Assembly: GCF_905397395.1 (NCBI RefSeq)
Contig: NZ_CAJPVH010000032.1
Coordinates: 1 to 61,817, forward strand
Origin: Cupriavidus campinensis
GTDB lineage: Bacteria > Pseudomonadota > Gammaproteobacteria > Burkholderiales > Burkholderiaceae
Direction of reading: 5' to 3'
DNA: 61,817 bases
The translations under genes were made by a program, and so were the position numbers. The notes below the pieces were generated by a model, which saw only the letters and a program-made list of their open reading frames with translations, did no database searches and was not told the origin of the DNA. How positions within the stretch are numbered: the first letter of the stretch is position 1; each line of letters begins with the position of its first letter. Shown here in pieces: positions 47,055 through 55,063 of the stretch.

Positions 47055-47831
47055 ATGAGCAACAACGAAATCCTCCTGTCCGTACAGGGGGTCAACAAGC
47101 GCTTCGGCGGCCTGCAGGCCCTGTCCGACGTGGGCCTGCAGATCCGCAAGGGCGAGATCTACGGCCTGATCGGCCCCAACGGCGCCGGCAAGACCACGTT
47201 CTTCAACGTCATCACCGGCCTGTACACGCCCGATTCGGGCGAGTTCATGCTCGGCGGCAGCGCCTACCAGCCCACTGCCGTGCATGAGGTGGCCAGGACT
47301 GGCATCGCCCGCACGTTCCAGAACATCCGCCTGTTCGGCGAGATGACCGCGCTGGAGAACGTGATGGTAGGCCGCCACGTGCGGACCAAGGCTGGCGTGT
47401 TCGGTGCGATCTTCCGTCCGCCTTCGGTGCGGCGCGAGGAAGAGGGCATCGAGGACATGGCCCACGACCTGCTGGACTACGTCGGCATCGGCAAGTACGC
47501 CAACTTCACCGCGCGTAACCTCTCCTACGGCCACCAGCGCCGCCTGGAGATTGCCCGCGCGCTGGCCACCGAGCCCAAGCTGCTGGCGCTGGACGAGCCC
47601 GCGGCCGGCATGAACGCCACCGAGAAGGTGGAGTTGCGCGGCCTGCTCGACAAGATCCGCAACGACGGCCGCACCATCCTGCTGATCGAGCACGATGTGA
47701 AGCTGGTGATGGGCCTGTGCAACCAGATGACCGTGCTGGACTACGGCAAGGTCATCGCCCAGGGCCTGCCGCAAGACGTGCAGAACAATCCCGCGGTGAT
47801 CGAGGCTTACCTCGGCGCATCGGCACACTAA
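47055..47831 (+). CDS. livG: Branched-chain amino-acid ABC transporter ATPase LivG
   Basis: The 258-residue ATPase has Walker A 'GPNGAGKTTFFNVITG', 'RTFQNIRLFGEMTALENVMVG', the LSGGQ variant 'LSYGHQRRLEIARAL' and Walker B 'LLALDEPAAGMN'. 'SYGHQRRLEIARAL' is typical of LivG. It lies 14 bases after livM with AGGAGG before the ATG. Confidence 0.95.
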   Translation: MSNNEILLSVQGVNKRFGGLQALSDVGLQIRKGEIYGLIGPNGAGKTTFFNVITGLYTPDSGEFMLGGSAYQPTAVHEVARTGIARTFQNIRLFGEMTALENVMVGRHVRTKAGVFGAIFRPPSVRREEEGIEDMAHDLLDYVGIGKYANFTARNLSYGHQRRLEIARALATEPKLLALDEPAAGMNATEKVELRGLLDKIRNDGRTILLIEHDVKLVMGLCNQMTVLDYGKVIAQGLPQDVQNNPAVIEAYLGASAH

Positions 47832-47848
47832 GGCGGGAGAGACGCGCA

Positions 47849-48565
47849 ATGAAACAGACAGTACTGAAGATTTCCGGCCTGAAGGTGGCCTATGGCGGCA
47901 TCCAGGCCGTCAAGGGCGTGGATCTGGACATCCACGACGGCGAGCTGGTAACCCTGATCGGCGCCAACGGCGCGGGCAAGACCACCACCATGAAGGCCAT
48001 CACCGGCCTGCAGGGCTGGGCCGGCGGCGACGTGGAGTACATGGGCAAGTCCATCAAGGGCGTGCCCAGCTACACGCTGCTGAAGCAGGGTCTGGCGATG
48101 GTGCCGGAAGGCCGCGGCGTGTTCGCGCGCATGACCATCACCGAGAACCTGCAGATGGGCGCGTACACGCGCAACGATGACGCGGGTATCAAGCGCGACA
48201 TCGACCGCATGTTCGAGACCTTCCCGCGCCTGAAGGAGCGGGCGGACCAGCTGGCCGGCACGATGTCCGGCGGCGAGCAGCAGATGCTGGCCATGGCGCG
48301 CGCGCTGATGAGCCAGCCCAAGCTGCTGCTGCTGGACGAGCCGTCGATGGGTCTCTCGCCGATCATGGTCGAGAAGATCTTCGAGGTGGTGCGCACGGTG
48401 TCCGCGCAGGGCGTGACCGTGCTGCTGGTGGAGCAGAACGCGCGCCTGGCGCTGCAGGCTGCCCACCGCGGCTACGTGATGGAGTCCGGCCTGATCACCA
48501 TGAGCGGCGACGCCAAGCAGATGCTGGACGACCCCAAGGTGCGGGCGGCCTACCTGGGCGAGTAA
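47849..48565 (+). CDS. livF: Branched-chain amino-acid ABC transporter ATPase LivF
   Basis: The 238-residue second ATPase has Walker A 'GANGAGKTTTMKAITG', 'MVPEGRGVFARMTITENLQMGAY' (the LivF hallmark PEGRG-F), 'MSGGEQQMLAMARALM' and Walker B 'LLLLDEPSMGLSP'. It closes the livHMGF operon and is followed by a strong bidirectional terminator. Confidence 0.95.
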   Translation: MKQTVLKISGLKVAYGGIQAVKGVDLDIHDGELVTLIGANGAGKTTTMKAITGLQGWAGGDVEYMGKSIKGVPSYTLLKQGLAMVPEGRGVFARMTITENLQMGAYTRNDDAGIKRDIDRMFETFPRLKERADQLAGTMSGGEQQMLAMARALMSQPKLLLLDEPSMGLSPIMVEKIFEVVRTVSAQGVTVLLVEQNARLALQAAHRGYVMESGLITMSGDAKQMLDDPKVRAAYLGE

Positions 48566-48589
48566 GCGCCCGACAGGTTCCCGGCAAGT

Positions 48590-48627
48590 AAAAAAAGCCT
48601 CGCGATTCGCATCGCGAGGCTTTTTTT
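48590..48627. terminator. Bidirectional intrinsic terminator between livF and argD
   Basis: A 17-base perfect stem: arms 48590-48606 and 48611-48627 with core GCCTCGCGAT and loop TCGC. It has A- and T-runs on both sides and serves livF and the convergent argD. Confidence 0.95.
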
Positions 48628-48645
48628 CATCGTAGAAACTTCAAA

Positions 48646-49833
48646 TCAGGCCAGTTTCTTCAACAGCGTGCGCAGCATGCCGATCATCTGGTCGATCTCG
48701 GCGCGCGTCACGTTCAGCGCCGGCATGAAGCGCAGCAGGCCCGGACGCGGGGCGTTCAGCAGCAGCCCTTCCGGCGCCATTTCGCGCGCTTCTTCCACGA
48801 TCTGCGCACCGATCTCCTTGTTCAGCACCAGGGCGCGCAGCAGGCCCTCGCCACGCTCGCCGCCCAGGCCGAACTCGTCCGACAGGGCCAGCAGCTGCTC
48901 GCGCAGGTACTGTCCCTTCGCCTTCACGTCGTCCAGGAAGCCCGGCGCGGTCAGCTGGGCAATCACGCTGCTGCCCACGGCCGTCATCAGCGGGTTGCCG
49001 TTGTAGGTGCCGCCCTGGTCGCCGGCCTCGAAGCTGGCCACCTCGGCCTTGCAGAGCAGGGCGGAGAGCGGCACGCCGCCGCCGATGCCCTTGCCCAGCG
49101 TCATGATGTCCGGCTCCACGCCCGACAGCTCGTAGGCGAACAGCGTGCCGCAGCGGCCGCAGCCGGTCTGCACTTCATCGACGATGAACAGCAGCTTGTG
49201 CTTGTCCGCCAGCGCGCGCAGGCCCTGCATGAACTCGCGCGTGGCGGGAATCACGCCGCCTTCGCCCTGCACCGGCTCCAGCATGATGCCGACGGTCTTG
49301 TCGGTGATCAGGGCCTCCACCGAGGCCAGGTTGTTCAGCTCCGCCTTCGGGAAGCCCGGCACCTGCGGCGCGAAGATGGTGTCCCAGCCGGCCTTGCCCG
49401 ACGCGCTCATGGTGGCCAGCGTGCGGCCATGGAAGCTGTGGTCCATGGTGATGATCTCGTACGCGCCGTTCTTGTGCTTGCGCCCCCATTTGCGGGCCAG
49501 CTTGATGGCGCCTTCGTTGGCCTCGGCGCCGCTGTTGGCGAAGAAGACCTTGTCGAAGCAGCTGTTGTCGGTGAGCTGCTTGGATAGCACCAGCATCGGC
49601 TCGTTGTAGAAGGCGGGGCTCGGGTTCAGCAGCTTGCGGGCCTGCTTCTCCAGCGCCTCGATCATGCCTTCGTTCGAATGGCCAAGGCTGTTCACTGCCC
49701 AGCCCTGCACGAAATCCAGGTATCGCTTGCCGTTATGGTCCGTCAGCCAGGAACCCTTGCCTTCGGTGAAGACCAGCTCGGGGCGGTTGGTGATGTACAT
49801 CAGGGATTGGACGGGAAAATCGGCAAATGCCAT
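48646..49833 (-). CDS. argD: Acetylornithine aminotransferase
   Basis: ArgD moves an amino group from glutamate to N-acetylglutamate semialdehyde in arginine synthesis. The 395-residue class III PLP enzyme shows '[21 protein letters not shown]', '[15 protein letters not shown]', 'EPVQGEGG', '[19 protein letters not shown]' and the PLP lysine in '[17 protein letters not shown]'. Succinylornithine or other omega-amino substrates cannot be excluded from sequence. CAGGAGTCC precedes the ATG. A 175-base leader with an Arg-rich peptide and terminator lies upstream, which favours the arginine role. Confidence 0.92.
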   Translation of the reverse strand: MAFADFPVQSLMYITNRPELVFTEGKGSWLTDHNGKRYLDFVQGWAVNSLGHSNEGMIEALEKQARKLLNPSPAFYNEPMLVLSKQLTDNSCFDKVFFANSGAEANEGAIKLARKWGRKHKNGAYEIITMDHSFHGRTLATMSASGKAGWDTIFAPQVPGFPKAELNNLASVEALITDKTVGIMLEPVQGEGGVIPATREFMQGLRALADKHKLLFIVDEVQTGCGRCGTLFAYELSGVEPDIMTLGKGIGGGVPLSALLCKAEVASFEAGDQGGTYNGNPLMTAVGSSVIAQLTAPGFLDDVKAKGQYLREQLLALSDEFGLGGERGEGLLRALVLNKEIGAQIVEEAREMAPEGLLLNAPRPGLLRFMPALNVTRAEIDQMIGMLRTLLKKLA

Positions 49834-49880
49834 GGCGGACTCCTGGGTTCGGCGAGTAAGGGGTGAGAGGATCAGACCGG

Positions 49881-49915
49881 CAAAAACAAAAAGCCACGGG
49901 GGTTGCCCGTGGCTT
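49881..49915 (-). terminator. Terminator in the argD leader (candidate arginine attenuator)
   Basis: Reverse strand: AAGCCACGGG (complement of 49906-49915), loop CAACC, CCCGTGGCTT (complement of 49891-49900), then TTTGTTTTTG (complement of 49881-49890). It lies between the argD promoter and the argD ATG. A competing pairing, GGCTGACC (complement of 49941-49948) with GGTC-GACA-AGCC (complement of 49911-49922), would break it by taking the first five bases of its 5' arm. Confidence 0.75.
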
Positions 49916-49942
49916 GTCGACCTGAACAGATGCGATGGACGG

Positions 49943-50008
49943 TCAGCCGCGAGGCACCCTGGGAGGGAGCGACGTACGTGCGCGGCGTCGGAGCATGATC
50001 GTGTTCAT
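49943..50008 (-). CDS. Arginine-rich leader peptide of argD (candidate)
   Basis: This ORF of 21 codons was found by reading the argD leader. It begins MNTIML, then RRRAR at positions 7-11 (CGA CGC CGC GCA CGT), and ends near PPRVPRG-stop, with six Arg in all. The ATG is seven bases after the TATATT box, at the expected start site, so it would be translated from a leaderless mRNA. The stop codon lies inside the proposed antiterminator arm, as in trp- and his-type leaders. No homologue search was possible, and high GC raises the chance frequency of Arg codons. Confidence 0.6.
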   Translation of the reverse strand: MNTIMLRRRARTSLPPRVPRG

Positions 50009-50015
50009 GTCGGCC

Positions 50016-50044
50016 AATATAAGGCGCATGCACCCGGGTGTCAA
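50016..50044 (-). promoter_or_regulatory. Strong sigma70-type promoter of argD
   Basis: Reverse strand: TTGACA (complement of 50039-50044), exactly 17 bases, TATATT (complement of 50016-50021). This is the best promoter match in the window. The expected start is 50008-50009. It lies 67 bases after the end of the upstream oxidoreductase gene, so argD has its own transcript. Confidence 0.8.
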
Positions 50045-50110
50045 AACCAATTGCGGAAAGTCTGGCAGACCCGGGTGGCATTGTTGTGTCGACGGAACGG
50101 CGGGGGGTGG

Positions 50111-51166
50111 TCAGGCGGCCCCGGCCGGGTGCATGTCGGCCTCGGACGTGAACGAGTCGGCGAAGAACGCGTCCTCGTGCAGCTGGCACTGGGCGGCGAA
50201 GTCCGTGCGGGCCGCGTTGACCATCACCGGGGCGCCGCAGGCGTAGACCTCGTGGCCGGACAGGTCCGGATGATCGTCGATCACGGCCTGGTGCACGAAG
50301 CCGGTGCGGCCCGCCCAGTTGTCCTCGGCCTGGGCGTTGGAGATCACCGGTACGTACTGGAAGTTCGGCAGGTCGCGCGCCCACTGCTCGCACAGCGCGT
50401 GCATGTACAGGTCGGCCGGGCGGCGGCCGCCCCAGTACAGCGTCATCTTGCGGTCGATGCCGGTATAGGCGGCATGCTCGACGATGGCCTTGATCGGCGC
50501 GAAGCCGGTGCCGGAGGCCAGCAGGATGATCGGCTTGTCGGAGTCCTCGCGCAGGAAGAAGCTGCCCAGCGGGCCTTCGAAGCGCAGGATGTCGCGCTCC
50601 TTCATGGCCGGGGCGCCTTCCTTGGCGCCGAACACGTAGTCGGTGAATGCGCCGCCGGGCATATGGCGGATGTGCAGCTCGATCGGGCCTTCCTCGTGGG
50701 GCGGCGTGGCGATGGAGTAGCTGCGGCGCTTGCCGTCACGCAGCAGGAATTCCACGTACTGGCCGGCCAGGTACTGCATGCGCTCGGTGGCGGGCAGTTG
50801 CAGGCGGATGGCGATGACGTCGTCCGCCAGGCGCTCCAGCGTGCTCACGCGGCAGGGAATCTTCTTGATGGGGATGTCGCCGGCGCCGTGCACTTCCCGG
50901 CACTCGATGGTGATGTCCGAGGTGGCGTTGGCGCAGCAGAACAGCGCGCGGCCTTCGGTCTTTTCCTGCGCCGTCAGCGCCGAGGCGGCATGGTCGCCCT
51001 GGACGAAGCTGCCTTCGACCACACGGCCCTTGCAGGAGCCGCAGGCGCCGTTCTTGCAGCCGTAGGGCAGGCCGATGCTGTGGCGCAGGGCCGCGCCGAG
51101 GATGGTTTCATCGGCAGCCACCTCGAACTTGTGGCCGCTGGGCATGACGGTTACTTGATAAGCCAT
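50111..51166 (-). CDS. 2Fe-2S ferredoxin-type flavin oxidoreductase (CDP-6-deoxy-glucoseen reductase-like)
   Basis: The 351-residue protein is a phenol-hydroxylase-reductase type electron carrier. A plant-type 2Fe-2S domain comes first, with Cys in 'YGCKNGACGSCKG' and 'FCC' (residues about 36-77). An FAD domain with 'RRSYSIATPP' and an NAD domain with 'ASGTGFAPIKAIVEH', 'LYWGGRRPADLYMHAL' and 'YACGAPVMV' follow. It passes electrons from NAD(P)H to an unknown partner. Annotations as CDP-6-deoxy-delta-3,4-glucoseen reductase are common, but no sugar cluster is nearby. It is divergent, ten bases apart, from the next gene. Confidence 0.9.
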   Translation of the reverse strand: MAYQVTVMPSGHKFEVAADETILGAALRHSIGLPYGCKNGACGSCKGRVVEGSFVQGDHAASALTAQEKTEGRALFCCANATSDITIECREVHGAGDIPIKKIPCRVSTLERLADDVIAIRLQLPATERMQYLAGQYVEFLLRDGKRRSYSIATPPHEEGPIELHIRHMPGGAFTDYVFGAKEGAPAMKERDILRFEGPLGSFFLREDSDKPIILLASGTGFAPIKAIVEHAAYTGIDRKMTLYWGGRRPADLYMHALCEQWARDLPNFQYVPVISNAQAEDNWAGRTGFVHQAVIDDHPDLSGHEVYACGAPVMVNAARTDFAAQCQLHEDAFFADSFTSEADMHPAGAA

Positions 51167-51176
51167 AATCAGGTCT

Positions 51177-52205
51177 ATGAGCCAAATTCTGTCGCCGCAT
51201 GCGGCATTGTCTTACTCCCGGGCGGGTCGCCGCCTGGGCCGTCCGCGCCTGCTGATCGTGGGCTGCGGTGATGTCGGTTCGCGTGTGCTGCGCCTGCTGG
51301 CGGCACGCATGCGCGTGTTCGCCGTGACGTCGCAGCCGGCCCGGCGGGCCGAGTTGCGCGCCGCGGGCGCGGTGCCGCTGGTGGCCGATCTGGACCGGCC
51401 GGCCACGCTGGCACGGCTGCGCGGACTGGCGGACCGGGTCATCGACCTGGCCCCGCCGCCCGCACAGGGGAGCGGCGATCCGCGCACACGTGCCTTGCTG
51501 GCTGCGTTGCGCCGCACGGCATGGCGCCGCGCCCGGTCCGGGCGCATGGCTGCCCACGCCGCCAGCGAGGCCGCCATTCTACCCGAGCGGGGCTGGCACC
51601 GCGCGTTTGAGGCGGCGGCCCGGCACCAGTCTGCCGGCGTTTTCGTCTATGCCAGCACGACCGGCGTCTACGGCGACCGGGGCGGCGCCCGCGTTCAGGA
51701 ATTCGACACCGTGCGTCCGCAGACGCCCCGGGCGCGCCGGCGCGTGGCGGCCGAGTCCGCCGTGCGCCATTTCGGGCGCGATGCGGGCTGGCGCGCCAGC
51801 ATCGTCCGCATTCCCGGCATCTACGCGGCGGACCGCCTGCCCGTGGCCCGGCTGCACAAGGGCACGCCGGCGCTGGCGCCGCAGGACGACGTCTACACCA
51901 GCCATATCCATGCCGACGACCTCGCTCGCACCATGATCGCGGCGCTCTGGCGCGGCCGGCCCCAGCGCGTGGTGCACGCCAGCGACGACACCGAGCTGCG
52001 CATGGCCGATTACTTCGACCTCGTGGCGGACCGCCGGGGCCTGCCCCGGCCGCCGCGCATCACCCGCCAGCAGGCGCATGAGGTGATCGAACCGGCACTG
52101 CTGAGCTTCATGAGCGAATCGCGCCGGCTCGACAACGGCCGCCTCAAGCGCGAACTGCGGCTGCGGCTTCGCTATCCCACCGTCACGGACTTCTTTGACG
52201 CCTGA
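51177..52205 (+). CDS. NAD(P)-dependent epimerase/dehydratase-like (SDR) protein
   Basis: The 342-residue protein has a Rossmann motif 'RLLIVGCGDVGSRVLRLLA' at residues 24-42, and 'VYASTTGVYGDRGGARVQE' with the SDR Ser/Thr-Thr and Tyr. 'SIVRIPGIYAADRLPVARL' follows, then 'VYTSHIHADDLARTMIAAL'. This fits the extended/atypical SDR group near YeeZ, whose substrate is not known. An Arg/Ala-rich insertion (about residues 95-135) is unusual. It is divergent from the flavin oxidoreductase, so promoters must overlap coding DNA. Confidence 0.85.
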   Translation: MSQILSPHAALSYSRAGRRLGRPRLLIVGCGDVGSRVLRLLAARMRVFAVTSQPARRAELRAAGAVPLVADLDRPATLARLRGLADRVIDLAPPPAQGSGDPRTRALLAALRRTAWRRARSGRMAAHAASEAAILPERGWHRAFEAAARHQSAGVFVYASTTGVYGDRGGARVQEFDTVRPQTPRARRRVAAESAVRHFGRDAGWRASIVRIPGIYAADRLPVARLHKGTPALAPQDDVYTSHIHADDLARTMIAALWRGRPQRVVHASDDTELRMADYFDLVADRRGLPRPPRITRQQAHEVIEPALLSFMSESRRLDNGRLKRELRLRLRYPTVTDFFDA

Positions 52206-52270
52206 CCCGGCCTGACTGGGTTTGAGGCTCCCCTGGCACACCGCTTGCGATCCATGTCGCCGCGGTGCTG

Positions 52271-52282
52271 CTGTCTATACAG
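52271..52282. promoter_or_regulatory. HutC-type operator 1 (CTGTCTATACAG)
   Basis: CTGTCTATACAG is the exact reverse complement of the site before hutH (55893-55904). It lies 150 bases before the hut transporter. Confidence 0.7.
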
Positions 52283-52370
52283 GATTGTGCACAAGCACCC
52301 CATATCGGTGCGAAACAAGGCGTATCCGGCGCTTTTTCGGGGCCTCGCCTAGTGCAAACCCCGCGTTGAC

Positions 52371-52382
52371 TTGTATAGACAG
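52371..52382. promoter_or_regulatory. HutC-type operator 2 (TTGTATAGACAG), hut transporter promoter
   Basis: It differs from operator 1 (reverse complement) at one base. It begins at the last base of a TTGACT (52366-52371) that could be the -35 box of the transporter operon, so binding would block the promoter. The two sites are 100 bases apart, allowing looping. Confidence 0.7.
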
Positions 52383-52421
52383 GCATAGCACCATTTGCCC
52401 GACCACAAAGGAGCCGACAGC

Positions 52422-53384
52422 ATGACCCTGCACCGCCGCGCAACGCTCGCCGCCATCGCCCTCGCATCCCTCGTCACCACGCTCGCCGCCCCGGCCCACG
52501 CGCAGAACACGCCCGTGACGCTCGGCATGAGCGGCTGGACCGGCTTCGCCCCGCTCACGCTCGCTGACAAGGCCGGCATCTTCAAGAAGAACGGCGTGGA
52601 CGTGGATATCAAGATGATTCCGCAGAAGGACCGCCACCTGGCGCTGGCCTCGGGCGCGATCCAGTGCGCGGCCACCACGGTGGAGACCCACGTGGCGTGG
52701 AACGCCAACGGCGTGCCGATCACGCAGATCGTGCAATTGGACAAATCCTATGGCGCGGACGGCCTGGCGGTGCGCGGGGATGTGAAGTCGTTCGCGGACC
52801 TCAAGGGCAAGACCATCGGCGTGGATGCGCCGGGCACCGCGCCGTATTTCGGGCTGGCGTGGATGCTCAAGAAGAACGGCATGACGCTCAAGGACGTGAA
52901 GCTGACCACGCTGTCCCCGCAGGCCGCCGCGCAGGCCTTCGTGGCCGGCCAGAACGATGGTGCGATGACCTACGAGCCGTATCTGTCGACGGTGCGTGCC
53001 AATCCGGACAAGGGCAAGATCCTCGCCACCACGCTCGACTACCCGATGGTGACCGACACCCTCGGCTGCGCGCCGAAATGGCTCAAGGACAACCCGAAGG
53101 CTGCCCAGGCGCTGGTGGACAGCTACTTCGAGGCCCTTGAGATGATTCGCAAGGACCCGGCCAAGTCGAACGAGATCATGGGCGCCGCGGTCAAGCAGAC
53201 CGGCGAGCAGTTCGCCAAGTCGTCGGCCTACCTGCGCTGGCAGGACAAGGCGGCCAATCGCACCTTCTTCGCGGGCGAGCTGGCCAGCTTCAGCAAGGAG
53301 GCCGCGGCCGTGCTGCTCGATATTGGCGTGATCCGGCAGACGCCGGACGTGACCACGCTCTATGACGCCCGATTCCTCAAGTAA
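52422..53384 (+). CDS. NitT/TauT-type ABC transporter substrate-binding protein in the hut locus
   Basis: The 320-residue periplasmic protein starts with a signal peptide (MTLHRRATLAAIALASLVTTLAAPAHAQ). The NMT1/SsuA-like fold follows: 'VTLGMSGWTGFAPLTLADKAGIFKKNGVDVDIKMI', 'KGKTIGVDAPGTAPYFGLAWMLKKNG' and 'NDGAMTYEPYLSTV'. The family binds sulfonates, nitrate or pyrimidine precursors; here the position in front of hutC and two HutC-type sites point to histidine, urocanate or a related imidazole. That substrate is inference. It is the first gene of the operon. Confidence 0.88.
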   Translation: MTLHRRATLAAIALASLVTTLAAPAHAQNTPVTLGMSGWTGFAPLTLADKAGIFKKNGVDVDIKMIPQKDRHLALASGAIQCAATTVETHVAWNANGVPITQIVQLDKSYGADGLAVRGDVKSFADLKGKTIGVDAPGTAPYFGLAWMLKKNGMTLKDVKLTTLSPQAAAQAFVAGQNDGAMTYEPYLSTVRANPDKGKILATTLDYPMVTDTLGCAPKWLKDNPKAAQALVDSYFEALEMIRKDPAKSNEIMGAAVKQTGEQFAKSSAYLRWQDKAANRTFFAGELASFSKEAAAVLLDIGVIRQTPDVTTLYDARFLK

Positions 53385-53397
53385 GCCGGAGGCCGCC

Positions 53398-54282
53398 ATG
53401 ACCCAGGTGACGCAGGTTTCCACGCCCGCCGGCCGCATGCCCGCGCCGGCCGCCAGTGCAAGCGGCGCCGGCGACGACAGCGCCCCGCGCCGCCGCCATC
53501 CGTGGCTGTCGCCGCTGGTGCCGGTGGGCGGCCACGCGCGCTGGCTGCTCGGCCTGTCGTTCTTCGCCGTCTTCTTCGCGCTGTGGGCGGCGGTCACGCT
53601 GGGCGGCTTCGTGCCGCGTACCTTCCTGGCCGATCCGCTGACCATGGCGCGCGAAGGCGTGACCCTGTTCACGCAATACAACTTCCTCGGCGACATCGGC
53701 ATGACGGTGTGGCGCGTGGTGGGCGGCTTCGTGCTGGCCGCCGTGCTGGCCGTGCCGCTCGGCATCTTCATGGGCGCGTACAAGGCGGCGGAGGCGTTCT
53801 TCGAGCCCTTCGTCTCGTTTTGCCGCTACCTGCCGGCCTCGGCCTTTATCCCGCTGCTGATCCTCTGGGCCGGCATCGGCGAGACGCAGAAGCTGCTGGT
53901 CATCTTCATCGGCTCGTTCTTTCAGATTGTGCTGATGGTGGCGGTGACGGTGGGCGGGGCCCGCAAGGATCTGGTGGAGGCGGCCTACACGCTCGGCGCC
54001 ACGCCGCGCGGCATCGTGCGGCGCGTGTTGATTCCGGGCGCGGCGCCGGAGATCGCCGAGATCCTGCGGCTGGTGCTGGGCTGGGCCTGGACCTATGTGA
54101 TCGTGGCCGAGCTGATCGGCTCGTCGTCCGGCATCGGCCACATGATCACGGACAGCCAGGCGCTGCTCAACACCGGGCAGATCATCTTCGGGATCATCGT
54201 CATCGGCTGCATCGGGCTGGTGTCCGACCTCGTCTTCAAGCTGGCCAACCAGCGCCTGTTTCCGTGGAGTTCGATCAAATGA
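53398..54282 (+). CDS. NitT/TauT-type ABC transporter permease in the hut locus
   Basis: The 294-residue permease has about 55 residues of Ala/Pro-rich cytoplasmic N-terminus and six helices. It carries the EAA loop in 'VEAAYTLGATPRGIVRRVLIPGAAPEIAEILRLVLGWAWTYVIVAELIG'. 'FCRYLPASAFIPLLILWAGIGETQKL' is typical of SsuC/TauC-type permeases. It starts 13 bases after the binding-protein gene with GGAGG upstream, and its TGA overlaps the ATPase ATG. Confidence 0.9.
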   Translation: MTQVTQVSTPAGRMPAPAASASGAGDDSAPRRRHPWLSPLVPVGGHARWLLGLSFFAVFFALWAAVTLGGFVPRTFLADPLTMAREGVTLFTQYNFLGDIGMTVWRVVGGFVLAAVLAVPLGIFMGAYKAAEAFFEPFVSFCRYLPASAFIPLLILWAGIGETQKLLVIFIGSFFQIVLMVAVTVGGARKDLVEAAYTLGATPRGIVRRVLIPGAAPEIAEILRLVLGWAWTYVIVAELIGSSSGIGHMITDSQALLNTGQIIFGIIVIGCIGLVSDLVFKLANQRLFPWSSIK

Positions 54283-55058
54283 GCGCGCTGTCGATCCAGC
54301 AGGTTTCTCGTACGTTTTCGAATCCGCGCGGTGGCGTCACGCAGGCGCTGCTGCCGGTGGACTTCGACGTGCGGGACAACGACTTCGTGACCATCCTCGG
54401 CCCCTCGGGCTGCGGCAAGTCCACGCTGCTGCGCATCGTGGCGGGGCTGGACACGCCTTCGGGCGGGCGCGTGCTGCTCGACGGCCAGCCGGTGGCCGGC
54501 CCGGGCGCCGATCGCGGCATGGTGTTCCAGTCGTACACGCTCTTTCCGTGGCTGACCATCGAGCAGAACGTGCGCTTTGGCCTGCGCGAGCGCGGCATGA
54601 GCGCGGCGGACCAGAAGGAACGCAGCGACTATTTCATGGCCCGCGTGGGGCTGCGCGGCTTCGAGCATCACTATCCGAAGCAGCTCTCGGGCGGCATGCA
54701 GCAGCGCACGGCGATTGCGCGGGCGCTGGCCAACGACCCCAAGATCCTGCTGCTCGATGAGCCGTTCGGCGCGCTGGACAACCAGACCCGCGTGCTGATG
54801 CAGGAGCTGCTGCTGGGCATCTGGGAGTCGGCGCGCAAAACGGTATTATTCGTCACGCACGATATCGACGAGGCCATCTTCATGGCCAACCGCGTGGCGG
54901 TGTTTTCCGCCAGGCCGGGTCGGATCAAGAGCGAGATCGCGGTGGATTTCCCCCATCCGCGCCATTACACGATCAAGACTTCGCCCGAGTTCTCCGCGCT
55001 GAAGGCGCGGCTGACCGAGGAAATTCGTGCCGAGGCCATGGCCGCGGCCGAGCACTGA
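54279..55058 (+). CDS. NitT/TauT-type ABC transporter ATPase in the hut locus
   Basis: The 259-residue ATPase has Walker A 'GPSGCGKSTLLRIVAGL', Q-loop 'MVFQSYTLFPWLT', signature 'LSGGMQQRTAIARAL', Walker B 'ILLLDEPFGALD' and 'VLFVTHDIDEAIF'. It closes the SBP-permease-ATPase importer and is coupled to the permease by an ATGA overlap. hutC begins five bases after its stop. Confidence 0.93.
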   Translation: MSALSIQQVSRTFSNPRGGVTQALLPVDFDVRDNDFVTILGPSGCGKSTLLRIVAGLDTPSGGRVLLDGQPVAGPGADRGMVFQSYTLFPWLTIEQNVRFGLRERGMSAADQKERSDYFMARVGLRGFEHHYPKQLSGGMQQRTAIARALANDPKILLLDEPFGALDNQTRVLMQELLLGIWESARKTVLFVTHDIDEAIFMANRVAVFSARPGRIKSEIAVDFPHPRHYTIKTSPEFSALKARLTEEIRAEAMAAAEH

Positions 55059-55063
55059 CCGCC

